From Albula goreensis (Eukaryota; Chordata; Actinopteri; Albuliformes; Albulidae), in contig CM040765.1 of NCBI GenBank assembly GCA_022829145.1, forward strand, positions 15,977,792-16,041,791: 64,000 nucleotides of DNA, written 5' to 3'. A program made the translations under genes and the position numbers. A model generated the notes under the pieces. That model saw only the letters and a list, made by a program, of their open reading frames with translations, was not told where the DNA came from and ran no database searches. How positions within the stretch are numbered: the first letter of the stretch is position 1; each line of letters starts with the position of its first letter. Shown piece after piece: positions 24,266 through 35,120 of the stretch.

Positions 24266-24918
24266 TTAATTTTACAGAACTTCCCCCAATAATTTTTCAA
24301 ACATGGTCAATTTGGGGGACCATCCCCAAACTACCAACCCTAGACTATGGTGCGTATCTTTGCATGTCTGGGTTTTGTCTCCGTTACCCACTTCAGCGCT
24401 CTCCTTCAGCTGCAATGCTGTCATGCATGCCATAAATAAGACTTATTTTAATTAGACCACTTCTAATAGTTTGTTATGCCAATTGTACTAAATTTCATTT
24501 CAAATTGCGGTGCTCTAAGCATAATGAAGTGATAAGTGGGAGTCTGTAATTAATCCACAAGCTAATAATAATACCTTCTCATTCTACATCAGAAATCCAT
24601 TTTAATTACACTGAGTTATTGCTCTCCACAGCATGCTTTGCAGACTGTTCAAACTACCATGTGTATGAGACTTGATTAATATCTGGATTCCAAAGGTGCT
24701 CACTATTGTAATCCAGGCATATTTGTACTTCAAATATTTCTCCAAATGTTCAAACCTCTCATAAGCAGATCAAAAATTCCAACTGTTCTTTCTGACACTC
24801 CAGTTATGACACTGGAACACTAATTTGTTATATTCTATATTTATTTATTTTTTTGCAAAGACAGTGTTGTTGTTGAAGAAACTGGAATAAGATAAACTGA
24901 GAGGACATAACAGAACCA

Positions 24919-24940
24919 GTGTGTGTGTGTGTGTGTGTGT
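24919..24940. repeat. short GT/CA microsatellite in pdzrn4 intron
   Basis: Eleven GT units on the plus strand, CA units in the pdzrn4 transcript, starting 36 bases after the 5' splice site at 24975. Confidence 0.95.
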
Positions 24941-24975
24941 AATCTGCGAGCCATCACCTCCACCATGGTCCCCAC

Positions 24976-25086
24976 CTGCTGCACTGCACTGTGCTTAATC
25001 TCATCCTTTCGCTGCTCTTCCAGCATCTCCATCTTCAGCTCCTCCAGAAAGTCATTCTGCTCATCGTCGAGCCAGCCCTCGTCCAG
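24976..25086 (-). CDS. pdzrn4: pdzrn4 internal exon: post-PDZ2 acidic helical segment
   Basis: This exon has 111 bases, 37 codons, phase 0. The acceptor is CCCATTCCAG|CTGGAC and the donor CAGCAG|GTGGGG, a weaker than usual 5' site. It encodes LDEGWLDDEQNDFLEEL, then KMEMLEEQ and a Lys/Asp/Glu-rich helix ending AVQQ. The segment after the PDZ2 domain (DEGW...FLEEL...EMLEE) is conserved in PDZRN3 and PDZRN4 and is probably helical. Without splicing the frame would stay open into the intron for about 45 more codons, to a stop near 24841, through a CA repeat that would encode His-Thr dipeptides; that is taken to be intronic. Confidence 0.94.
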
Positions 25087-26032
25087 CTGGAATGGGGGGG
25101 TGCAGGTCAAAGGTCAGTGTGCTGAGGGTACTGGCCCTTAACCTTTCAAACATCACCGGACCAAACTGAGGCTACAATGCGCCAAAGACTACATCATAGG
25201 ACCCCAGAAAATTATAAATCATGTGTATTTGTTCTGAAAAAATTATTTTAAAAAAATCCCAAAAATAACATCTTTCAAAACCATGTTTATTTTTTGACCT
25301 TCCTGTCAAACCTGTGTTTCTGCTTTTTTGAGACTGAAACTAACATCAATATTTCCAGGTTTACATTTACACTACAAGTCAGAACTGTATTTAATTAGGT
25401 GAAGGGCGTGCAGAAGCTTAGCCCGTATTCTTCCCTCTTATCATTCTGTTCATTTTTGCACTTCACAGTCTGAAGCCAATTATACTGGTGCTCCAAAAAA
25501 CATAAATCACTACACAGAGCCAATGTTCTAGCCCTCATTAGCGTGGTGCGCTTCATCTGTCCTCACAAAATTTACTCTCAGAAATTCCAAATGGTCCTGC
25601 ACTTCTATCAAATTTTCAAACTTCATTTCTTGTCACTGCCAGTTTTTATTAAAAGATTGTAGTACATTGTGATCAGCTATAGGCCAGAGGGACTGTGTGT
25701 GTACGTCTAATGAGCGAGTCATTGGAGAGTCTCTAAAGCACAGAGATTCTGTCTGCAGGTGCCAGCTCACCTGGATGGTACAAGGTATGTGTCACCTCTC
25801 TGCCATCTAAACTTTACTCTGGACGATGTGTGTCATCTGTGTCTGACGTGTTGATTGTCACCTGTTTGCCTGTCTGCCATCATACTTTCGTCTCATTCGT
25901 GCTGCCTGGTGGCTCACCTGTATCTCACCTGAATTCCATGTGGTGTTTCTGATCTGTTTACCATCTCACTGTGTCTCATGTGATGTCTCACCAGTATTTC
26001 ACATCACCTGTGTTAAAAGGCATACAGCTCAC
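25087..26032 (-). other. pdzrn4 intron after the PDZ2 C-terminal exon
   Basis: This 946-base intron begins GTGAGC and ends ATTCCAG. Its first ~270 bases carry repeated copies of a CAGGTGA-type motif resembling the true donor. Nothing else was recognised. Confidence 0.85.
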
Positions 26033-26134
26033 CTGTATCTCGGGCCTGGCCACAAGCAGCAGGATGTTTATGCAGTCCTCATTGGACAACACTGTTACCG
26101 CCTCCTCCTTATTTTGGATGTCCTGGCCATTAAT
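26033..26134 (-). CDS. pdzrn4: pdzrn4 internal exon: C-terminal part of PDZ2
   Basis: This exon has 102 bases, 34 codons, phase 0. The acceptor is ATCTGTAG|ATTAATGG and the donor ATACAG|GTGAGC, a strong consensus 5' splice site. It encodes INGQDIQ, then helix alphaB (NKEEAVTVL), and the final strand ([11 protein letters not shown]) of PDZ2, ending IQ. In PDZ domains the first residues of alphaB help set ligand class. The ARPEIQ end joins to LDEGW in the next exon, matching PDZRN4. The intron that follows contains several decoy copies of the donor motif, noted separately. Confidence 0.95.
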
Positions 26135-27360
26135 CTACAGATAACAGTAAAATAAGTGATTATTTCCTTTATGCTCTTACTCCAAATGCAACCTGGGGAG
26201 AGACTTTATCTCACAGCAACACTTTTTTTTTATTTACACAATGATCAACGTACATAAATAAGACATATTCAAAAATAAGTTTTCTTATGAATACTCACAA
26301 AGAGGTATTTTCAAAGGTATCCATAGCTAGCATAGTAATTGAATGTGCACGGATCCAAGGTACAACAGGCCGCAAAATTAAGTATGGTACTGTGGCAATC
26401 CGAATTCTGCACTTTAATATAGTAATGGAAAGTCATGTCAACTGGCACCTCCAAGCATTATGAAATAGAGTGGATAGACGAAGCACAGAAGCTGACCATC
26501 TGGTTTGACTACAGCATCTATGATTAAGTGCCTGCACTTCATTATGCACTTACAGGAAGGGCCATGCACAGATCGCCGTGGGGATGGTCGACACTGATGG
26601 GAGTGAAAGTGTATAAAAGCATCCTAGAGCAATGTACACATACACAATTAACTAGCCCCTGACAGTTGGCATTCATCTTTCTCCATGCAGAGTAATGGAA
26701 CTGTTGGGGGGGAGGGAAGAGGGGGGTTATGGGTAATAGCTTTGGCCACAGGAACCTTGCAGTAGTAATAAGCGGTTCAGCATGTGCACGCTCACTAATA
26801 GCCAATTAGGTTGCAGGCTGTGTTATCTCTCAGCCAATCAAGTCAGCAGGCTCCGCCCACTGATGATCAATACACTCTTTCTGATTGGATTGCTCTTGTT
26901 CTGAGCCCTCCAGCCAAAGTGTGTTCTGAGGAGGTGCTCTATCTCAGCCTGAGGATTTCCGCAATGACAAAATGCTCACAGGTAATAAGGAGACTTCTCT
27001 CTTCCCTTCAGGGATGATTGCCCCCAGGGAGACACTAAAATATGCATGTTTGTGTGTCTGTATGTACAACATTGAAGTTTTTTTTTTCTTTGAATTAATA
27101 ATATTACTCATTTCATACACTTTTTTACTGCAAAGTGTAAAGCTCTGCACAAGTGAAAAATATGTAATTATAATCAGATCAAAGTTAGGAACTACTTTTA
27201 TTTGACTGTATATTATAAAGTAAGAGTGGGGAGTGCATTTGTCTTTCTGATGACCCTCATGCGGGGGTTAGGTTCTCTTTATGGATACAACCACTGAAAG
27301 TAAATGTGCTCTGTATCTCAAAGGCAGGGTGCTGGAGTTGCATCACTGTAGACTCTGTAC
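26135..27360 (-). other. pdzrn4 intron within PDZ2
   Basis: This 1,226-base intron begins GTACAG and ends CTGTAG. It contains a G-rich tract on the plus strand at 26704-26731, which is C-rich in the transcript. No other gene or clear mobile element was seen. Confidence 0.85.
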
Positions 27361-27423
27361 CTGTAAGATTCGATCGCCCTCTCTGATCCGCCCGTCTCTG
27401 GCTGCGATGCTGTCTGGGCCAAC
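27361..27423 (-). CDS. pdzrn4: pdzrn4 small internal exon: central PDZ2
   Basis: This 63-base exon encodes 21 residues in phase 0. The acceptor is CTGAACAG|GTTGG and the donor TTACAG|GTACAG. It reads VGPDSIAARDGRI followed by REGDRILQ, the betaC-alphaA-betaD block of a PDZ domain, including the typical D-GRI-GDRIL signature. It joins without a break to ...GIYVSE upstream and INGQD... downstream. The exon is too short for simple ORF finding and is called from splice borders and protein similarity. PDZRN4 from memory has VDPNSIAA at the start, so the Gly for Asp and Asp for Asn changes here look like ordinary divergence. Confidence 0.95.
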
Positions 27424-27559
27424 CTGTTCAGGAAGAGTGACATCATGTACTCAAACAGCAGGCCCCAGACGACTCATCTCTCTGCACCTTTACAATTCAA
27501 GCTGAAACATTCGTTTTAATACTTAATTTTTCCTTATGAAAAATTCATTAAGGGATCTA

Positions 27560-27680
27560 CCCAAGCACAGCGCAATGGCAACGTATGTTCTGCCCTCTGG
27601 CACAACTTTTCATGAATACGCATGAACTGCAATGCAGCACTGGAAGCTACCTTTATTGACCAGAGCGTCCTTTACTGGTA
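27560..27680. repeat. interspersed repeat, copy 3, in pdzrn4 intron
   Basis: It contains TTCATGAATACGCATGAACT, GCAGCACTGGAAGCTACC and TTATTGACCAGAGCGTCC, matching copy 1 in order. It is less than 200 bases upstream, in transcript sense, of the central PDZ2 exon. Confidence 0.5.
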
Positions 27681-28154
27681 GACAGTAGTATTAAACAGGA
27701 AGTAAAGAGGATGGAAGGGACGGACTGTTTGGTTGGTGTACTGAACCTGTGATTATGTAGTCCTTGGATGCGACCTGTGAGGCTGTAGCCCCACAGGCTT
27801 CAGTCTGACTAATGACCAATCTCTCAGCTGCCACTCCACTGCGGCACGGGGCGCTTTGTTTCACTCTGTCACGCTGTCCTGCAGTCATCAGGTCCTCATG
27901 TTTCATTCTGTCACACTGTCTCTGAGGCATCAGCACCGCGGAGATCTCAGGATCTAAGTGCTGGGGTTTCAAAGCGCTCCGATCCTCAGCGCGTACCCAG
28001 GCATTGAACGGGACACTGCCTCCGTGCAGGAGACCAGATTAAGATCAAATACACACAGCAAGAACTCTTGTTCTTCTGCTTCCCAGGGCATTATGATAAG
28101 GTATGGAGTGAACAAATTTAACTGTGCCACCTACTGCGCTGGAGGATGACCCAG

Positions 28155-28412
28155 ATACAGTCTCAGAGTGCTGATCTAGGATTAGTTTTGCCTCTCGGCT
28201 CATAATGGATCTGATTAGGATAATGGCAAGGGAAACCTGATCCTAGATCTTCATTCCCCGATATGCTTTAAGAATGTAAGCCCTGATCTGGGATCAGTGT
28301 TTCTTGTTAGCACATGATGGATTTCGTTACGATATGGACAGGGGAAATCGAATGCTCGACCAGCACTTCTACTCTGAGATACTGAGATACTCCTTTATAA
28401 ATATGGGCCCAG
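28155..28412. mobile_element. two tandem palindromic MITE-like units
   Basis: Unit 1 (about 28155-28280) opens GTGCTGATCTAGGATTAGTTT and closes CCTGATCCTAGATCTTCATT, an imperfect inverted repeat, followed by GCTTTAAGAATG. Unit 2 (about 28282-28412) opens CCTGATCTGGGATCAGTG, has GATATGGACAGGGGAAA in its centre, and closes CCAGCACTTCTACTCTGAGA with TATAAATATGGGCCC after it. The same family occurs at 32.7 kb. Such hairpin-prone repeats are common in teleosts. Confidence 0.6.
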
Positions 28413-30134
28413 TTCATATCAACCATGCTTATGTGTTGACAACTCAAAACCAACTTCTCTGCTTCCCTGTTAGCCCAGACAGTTAGACGGCCAGGGCCAC
28501 TCTAAAGCCGAGAGACACCTTGTTTGTCTGATGTGCACACAGAAACTGCTTATAACACAAGAACAGCTGTTCAAACACTGCAAGTGGTGATATCTATGGT
28601 ACTTCCTGGAAGGGGAGTTTGTTTTCACCACAGTAAAATGAAGATTCTGACAAAATGTCACTAAACGTGAATACTGTGACGTTTTTTGTCAGAATCTTAT
28701 TTCCAATAATGAGAAAAAGGGTACTTCATTAAAATCCTCGTTTGCTATTCACAAACCCTTATAAATTTGCATGATTGACATTTGGAGCAGGCAATGCTCT
28801 CTATATACTCTGGATTATTGAGTGAAAAAATTAAGCGGCAGTCTGACTTAGACGATTGGTATTCCTGCCATGTTCAGCCCGTGGATAGCTTGTGGGTCTG
28901 AGTCGGACTTCAAACGAATCTGAAAGCAAGCGGGGTGGAATCGAGGACGAGGACTCTGCGTGTTCCGCCAACAAGTGTGTGGCTGGATACAACGTTCTCA
29001 GGGAATAGAGTCTGCCCGAAAAAAGAGTCTCCTCTGTCTAACGAAAGAATGAAAGCAAAGCTACTGAACTGCAACTGGGAGCACAGAAGATTTCACCGCA
29101 TTGCTGTATAAGAAAGTGATCACTATAGAACGCACACGTACACTGCCTGCTTCTTATGCCTATTGCCCTTCATGTCTACAAATACTGGAATACTCTCTAG
29201 GTGTATTCTTCTTTTTTATTTGTGAAATAAAAGACTGTTCCAATTTCAGCATTACGTAAAACAAGATTAAGTGAGGACATAATGAAAGACAGCACTAGTG
29301 AAATGCCTCAGTGTCACAGCTGATAATATCATATATTTCTATATATTCTATTATATATGTATCAGTTTGTGTGCATTGTTTACTGCAGCATTCATAATTT
29401 CTCTATATCTGGCCTCCTACTTACTATTCTTTATACTGATCACATATGTTTCATCAGACTTCCAGGTCAGATCAAGGAAACAATATATTTTTTAAAAATT
29501 CTCAAAGAACAACAGCAAAAATTACATTTCATGCCGGCAGAAATATGATCTACGCTAATGCATTTTTAATGAAGCAAATTTACATTTCCTTTTATCAACG
29601 ATCTAAAAATAGCACCCCTGGCTTTGTTGTTTGTTTCAAGCCTCTGACATCAATCAGAAAAGTTGAGGCTGTGCTTTTGAATCGTTCGGAAGCACGCTCA
29701 GATGAACGTCTTTTAAGCGCAGCTCTCTCCTGTGAGAGGAAGACACTGCACCTGAAGGTTAAAGCACCCATCTGCCAGACAGATCCTTTTTTCCAAAACT
29801 GTTTGTCTTTGGCACGCTGAGCAGGAAATGAAAAAATGTGCCATTTTACACTCCGCAGGAGATTACAGAGTGTCACTCTGAACTAATTAAAAACTACAAT
29901 TAAAATGTACAGGGGGAAATGATTACAAACCCGACTTACTCTCCATGCTTGGTTCATTCTGACGAAATGTTTATATGAAAGACACCCTGGTTGGGTTTGA
30001 AATATTCCAACAGCTATGATTCTGTTAACCCTTCAGAGGGCCAGGAACAACACAGTATGGGGAAAATGCAATACAGCACAGCTATGACACACAACCAAAG
30101 CTTTGAGTGAAGGAAACTATGGCTGGGACCCAGT

Positions 30135-30310
30135 CATTCAGCAGACTTATCCAGAGTAACTTCCACTTACATTTATACAGCTAGATATTTACTGAAGCAA
30201 TTCACGTAAAGTGTCTTGCTCAAGGTAACAGCAGCAGTGCCAAACCTGGGAATCAAACTCACCACCTCTGAGTTGGAAGCCCAGCCCCCTATCTAGGATA
30301 CAACTGCTGC
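30135..30310 (-). mobile_element. tRNA-derived SINE remnant in pdzrn4 intron
   Basis: On the minus strand it has a B-box-like GAGTTTGATTCCC, preceded by GGGCTTCCAACTCAGAGG and followed by CTTGAGCAAGACACTT. The far end has CATTCAGCAGACTTATCC on the plus strand, a degenerate copy of the common fish SINE tail. It shares order and spacing with the element at 38.1 kb. Confidence 0.7.
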
Positions 30311-31051
30311 TGACCAATCAAAATTGACCTGAGTCAGTTTAGGGCACATGCTACTCCATTTTAGAAGGAAGTATCATTCCAAAGGAAATGTTTGCTTTTC
30401 CTACAATAAAACCAAAAATACTCAAAAGGCTTGTGCTGAAATGTGTCTTGACTGAATTGTTTATGCCCTTGAAGAGACTAACTGATCGATTGGGTCACAG
30501 CTTGTGTTTTCATTTTTGATTCTCAAAAATTATTCATCAAAATGACTGCATGCATGAGGAAAGACTGTTTAAAAACCAATAAATACTATATTTTTTTGTA
30601 AACATATTGAGTGCAAAGAATACTACAGGTTTGTTTGAGGACCATTTTCCCCTTGCCTATTGCATTACTTCACTTTCATCATCATAGTAAACATAATTCA
30701 CGCCGCTACAGCTGCGTTTTATCTCAGAGGAAAAAAGTGATTCTTGATTCTCTTTTAGATTCCTTCTTGATATCAATTTTATAATTCTTCCAGTTTCTTG
30801 CTCATTTTGTGAACGCTTTCCAAGCCGTTATGAAAGTTCACACCTTACACATCATTATTATGCATCATGTTACATTAGTGTATGTGTCAGGTCAAGTGAG
30901 AATTATGTGCATGTGGCAAGACAGATAAGTCTGAAAGAGAATAATATGGATATAAATGATGACGGATGATATAAGATATGATCTGGCGATGCAGTATACC
31001 ACGCTGGCCACCTCACCAGGGTTTTACTCAAGGCCCATGTGTGGTTCTCAC

Positions 31052-31150
31052 CTCACTGACGTAAATTCCCACATCCTCCTCATCGTCTGTCCTGTAGCAG
31101 AGAGTCAAACCCAGCTTCTCCTGGCTGTTCTGCCGACACAGCTCCACTTC
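31052..31150 (-). CDS. pdzrn4: pdzrn4 internal exon: N-terminal half of PDZ2
   Basis: This exon has 99 bases, 33 codons, phase 0 at both ends. The acceptor is TTTGCAG|GAAG and the donor GAG|GTGAGAA. It encodes the start of PDZ2: strand betaA (EVELCR), the peptide-carboxylate loop (EKLGLTL, the LGLT form of the usual GLGF motif), strand betaB (CYRTDDEED), and strand betaC (GIYVSE). The CYRTDDE segment is a hallmark of LNX3/LNX4 PDZ2. The domain is expected to bind the C-terminal tails of membrane or scaffold proteins; its partners cannot be told from the sequence. It lies between a 7.2-kb upstream intron and a 3.6-kb downstream intron. Confidence 0.96.
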
Positions 31151-32699
31151 CTGCAAATCCAGCACATTGATTGAGAGCTACGGTTAGTGTCAAAACTTAA
31201 GTATTTTAGGAGATGATACTGAAGTAATAAGGAAGAGGAATGGTTACAAGCAGAACTAAAATATTAATTAATAGTTGGGGTTAGTGATGATGTTAACATA
31301 ATATGTGAGTGGCAATGTTAGCAAGTGTGTGACTGGTTGGGTTTAGTTGTGATTTTGCATTATTGTGTGATATTGATCACTGTACAGGAAATGTTACCAT
31401 TGGGAAGTCTCTTGATTCTGCACATGAAAAAAACTATTGCCTGTGAGTGGTAGCATGCATGTGTTACATATCAAAAACTGACCAGTGGTGACCGTTCAAT
31501 TTGATCATCACGTAAGGCCTCTTAAGGTGGAAACAGCACAAAACTATATTCTTGTCAGTCAGAACCCTCAGTGTCTATACTTTGTGGAAAGTCCTTGGAA
31601 TAGTTTACCACACAGTCGCTGTTGATTAATGTGGTTATTTTCTATATAATCTTGTATGCAAATCCATATCAGTTTATTCACATGGTAAGATATGCCTTCT
31701 GTAAGGGGAAATCTGTGATACATATTCATTATTGGTTACTTCAATGACCACAATTGCCATGAGATTTGCTTCAATTAACTCAAAATCTAGTTTATAACCA
31801 AACCATGTTTAATATTTTTGTTTTTCAGTGGAACATAAATATGGAATCGAGTCAAAAATTAACATTACTGGGACAATTAATTTATATTTGAATCATAGGA
31901 ATTCAAGCCAGTCTTTTTCCAAATGATTAAAACAGACTTAGAATAACAGAATTTTTTTAATGAAAAAAATGTAAATGGCACTGTATTTTTGTCATATTGT
32001 CATTTCATTAATGGTACAAAATTTACCACTATTACCAAGGCAATTCATTTTATGTTTTTAATCATACTCATTCACTATTTAGGGGTATAATTAACAGCCA
32101 AATGATTCTTTCGCAGTCTGTCTTCATTGAGATAGCATGCCCCATCTCGAATCACACGTTTGTCATTATTTTTGCTCTTCACAGCAGGTCCCCAGCAGTT
32201 TATTAGTGATTAAAATTCAATATCAAACAAAACTTAGGCTGCATTCAACCCGCATGGGCCTTTGATTACTGCTGTGCTGCCATTTGCATTGGCCTATCCC
32301 GTTTTAATATGCTCAAAGGATAATATATTAATTTTTCTGAAAAATGACAGGATAGACAGAACAGACAGAAGAATAATATGGGAATGTTGTGAAAATTAAT
32401 AATTCTCTTCTTGAATTCACTTTGTATAAAAATGTGAGGAGCAAACAAGGAAGAAGTAAAAAAAAAATGTCCTGGCTGGTAACAGTCATGAAGTCCTGCT
32501 GATCTGAAGGTCTACCAAGGGCAAGAGGAGGGGAGGTTGGAAAGCTGAGAATGAATTTCCCATTTCATCTTGTGGGTTTGGCTAGTTAGGATGATTATGG
32601 TTTTCAGTTAAAGCTCTCAACCAAAGCTTCACATGAAACAGATGGGTACAGGTTAGAATGTGTACAACACCTGCTGTGAGACCCCTATGTATCTATGTA

Positions 32700-32825
32700 A
32701 CACATCTAGGAGTAAGAGGACTGATCTCAGATCAGTTAACATCTTAGCCTATCATAGGTAAAATTAAGCTATGGTGAGGACAAAACTGATCCTTGATCAG
32801 TGATCTCTCTCACTCTAAGATGCTT
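32700..32825. mobile_element. palindromic MITE-like repeat, same family as 28.2 kb
   Basis: It has GACTGATCTCAGATCAGTTA at the left, AAACTGATCCTTGATCAGTG at the right, and then CTCACTCTAAGATGCTTCATG. The arms are mutually inverted and the centre differs from the other copies. Confidence 0.6.
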
Positions 32826-34439
32826 CATGAGTGTGGGGCCTTACATGTCCTCCTCACCACATGCCTGCAGGGGTTGGTCCAGAATGCTGTGTGACAGTCT
32901 ATCAAAGCTCCATAGATCCAGGTTCCCACTCCACTAATTGCATCCTGCCGCTCCTCCAAAGCCCAGACAGAGACAACGATCTCTGATTCTCTCCCTGGCT
33001 TTTTTTTTTTCTTCTTTGACACTTTCGACCCAACAAGCCCTCAGATCTTTAATTGACCGTTCCCCAGACAGAAGCGACTGCCAAGTTCTGTCATAAATTG
33101 AGTCCAGTGTATATGAGATGTAAGCTTTAAGATTTGAGATGTGAGATGTAACCTTTGGCACTGCTGGGAGACCAAGGGAGAAGGAGACAATAAACTGTGC
33201 TTGAGGGTTGCAGGATGAGAGACAATGGAGACTTTGTGCTCTGTGACAGTAAGGGAGTAGGGAAATGGTGAAAGTGCTACCCCAGTTCTCTAATGTGGAA
33301 AATGGTTGGGAACTCCTTGTTGTAATAAAAGACACTCAGTCATGTTGGCTTGAAAATGGGTCAAATGGATGTCAGAACACCAACTGCTGCACTGGATGGA
33401 TCTCAAAACCTTTTCTGCCATTCTCTGTATGAATTAAACTATATCCATGAGTGAATGATCCAATTACTATGTAGACAATGACAAATACAGTAAACAGATC
33501 ACTTTATCTTTTACATAACCAGAAAAAGACTTTAATACATGATCTATGGACCATGAAATTGAAATGATCTTTTTAACCTCAAGACATTACATGATGCTGG
33601 TATAACCTTTTTTTCCTCTGAGGAGGAAGCAGAGGTTCTCTTTGCCTCTTAAATTCTATCCCTTCCCATTCCTACTCTTTCACACAATTCGGTTGTGTCT
33701 TTCAATTGGTCTGCCCTCACTATTCCTCCATTTAATTCTCCACAAGACCCTTGTTGTGTGTTCCTAATCACTACATTTACAGTGGTTATCAAGCCATTGT
33801 TTCTGGTATTCTTTTTCTTAAGAATTCATCTGCTCTCATTCATCATACATGAATGCACTTATGCACTTTATTTTCCAGGTCCCTCTGGTTAAGAGCATTT
33901 AGTGTCAGATGAATGTACTGTAGTACAAGGAGATCTAATTCACCTTATCCACATGACGCAATCAGCTCATTTGTGATTGGCTACCTGGTCTGACCTGAAC
34001 ACATTAGATCACGTTAGATTACACCAGACGGACAGCTCAGTGTTTCTGCTTTGCTGTGGGACCTTTATTGGCTCTCCCCAAAATCCAGCACCTGCTCCCA
34101 GCCTCTTGTAGAACTCTGGAGCGCTCTCTTTCCCCAGGTCTCCCTTCTGCTACTGTAACTCCCCTGTCAATCCATATATTCCATGTACGGACAGCACTTT
34201 CAAGGAGCTGTTAACAGATCCTTACCGATGAAATCCTACAACCCCATCATATTTGCCTCACTCCGCCAGACCTCATTTAGGAAAGGTAGGCATGACATGA
34301 GCACAAGACATAGACTGTCACAGGTTCCCTCCCATTATAAGTTCAGCGCATCAAGGAAATTTGATTGATTCTGATACACGGACCACAAGAAAATGAAGTT
34401 TCACGCACGTCTAAAAATAAACCAAACTAATTAACAGAA

Positions 34440-35120
34440 TTCACCAAAGGCAAATGATAAAATGTCTCGTCTCTTTCAGCTCTGAAGTTAATCACCTTGT
34501 TCATTGAAATAAGCCTCCAGTAACTGTTTAATTAATTGGTACAAGCAGTGGGCGAAAACACCTGTGGGTGAATTAATTAATAAAGTAAAACAGATAGCAA
34601 AGGATTAGCATATATAGGATAACACATGAATGCAGGAGAGCCAGATAATAGTGTTTGTAACTCTATGGCCGTAATTTCTATTTTCCCTTTGGGGTAAATG
34701 CTCCTGTAGCCATTGGATTAGCCAGGTGTCTGGTGCTGAGGAGCTGTGAGGTGTGTCCATTCTTGACAAGGAATAAAAAACGCGATCTTGATGTATTTGA
34801 CGCCCGCAGCTGTCTTTCCTCTGGAAGGGGAAGTGCTTCCCCTGGTATTTGGGTTTTCCAGACAGGCTCCCAGACAGCAGCCTGCCTTGGGTGACAGGAC
34901 GAGTCCTGATGGTAAATTAATGGCTCTGATTGTATGATTAGAGGAGATTGCCTCCCGCCATCGGTTGCTGTTGGACGCTAAAGCAACAATAGCGTCTTTG
35001 ATTACCAGAGGCACTGTGAGGAAGCTGTAGCTGTCGCAGAGGGGTGGGAGGTCCGCTGGAGTCCCGCTGTTCTGCTGATCGAAATGCATCCAAAGACCTG
35101 AATCAACCTTGATGACCTCA
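34440..35120. promoter_or_regulatory. candidate conserved non-coding element in pdzrn4 intron
   Basis: Contains GTTTAATTAATTGGTAC, GTGAATTAATTAATAAAG, GGATTAGCC and GTAAATTAATGG cores in otherwise complex sequence. The minus ORF at 34718-35182 across part of it has no domain or codon support. Confidence 0.3.

Larger units (their letters stand above)
23527..24975 (-). other. pdzrn4 intron before the terminal exon
   Basis: This 1,449-base intron begins GTGGGG and ends TTTCAG. It contains a CA repeat just after the donor (24919-24940), a LINE/SINE 3'-tail-like repeat (24120-24265), and a three-copy imperfect minisatellite 78 bases or more upstream of the acceptor (23604-23663). Confidence 0.85.
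27424..31051 (-). other. pdzrn4 intron within PDZ2
   Basis: This 3,628-base intron begins GTGAGA and ends GAACAG. It contains a CATGAATA-type repeat copy (27560-27680), two head-to-tail palindromic MITE-like units (28155-28412), and a tRNA-derived SINE remnant (30135-30310). The remainder shows no recognisable gene. Confidence 0.85.
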
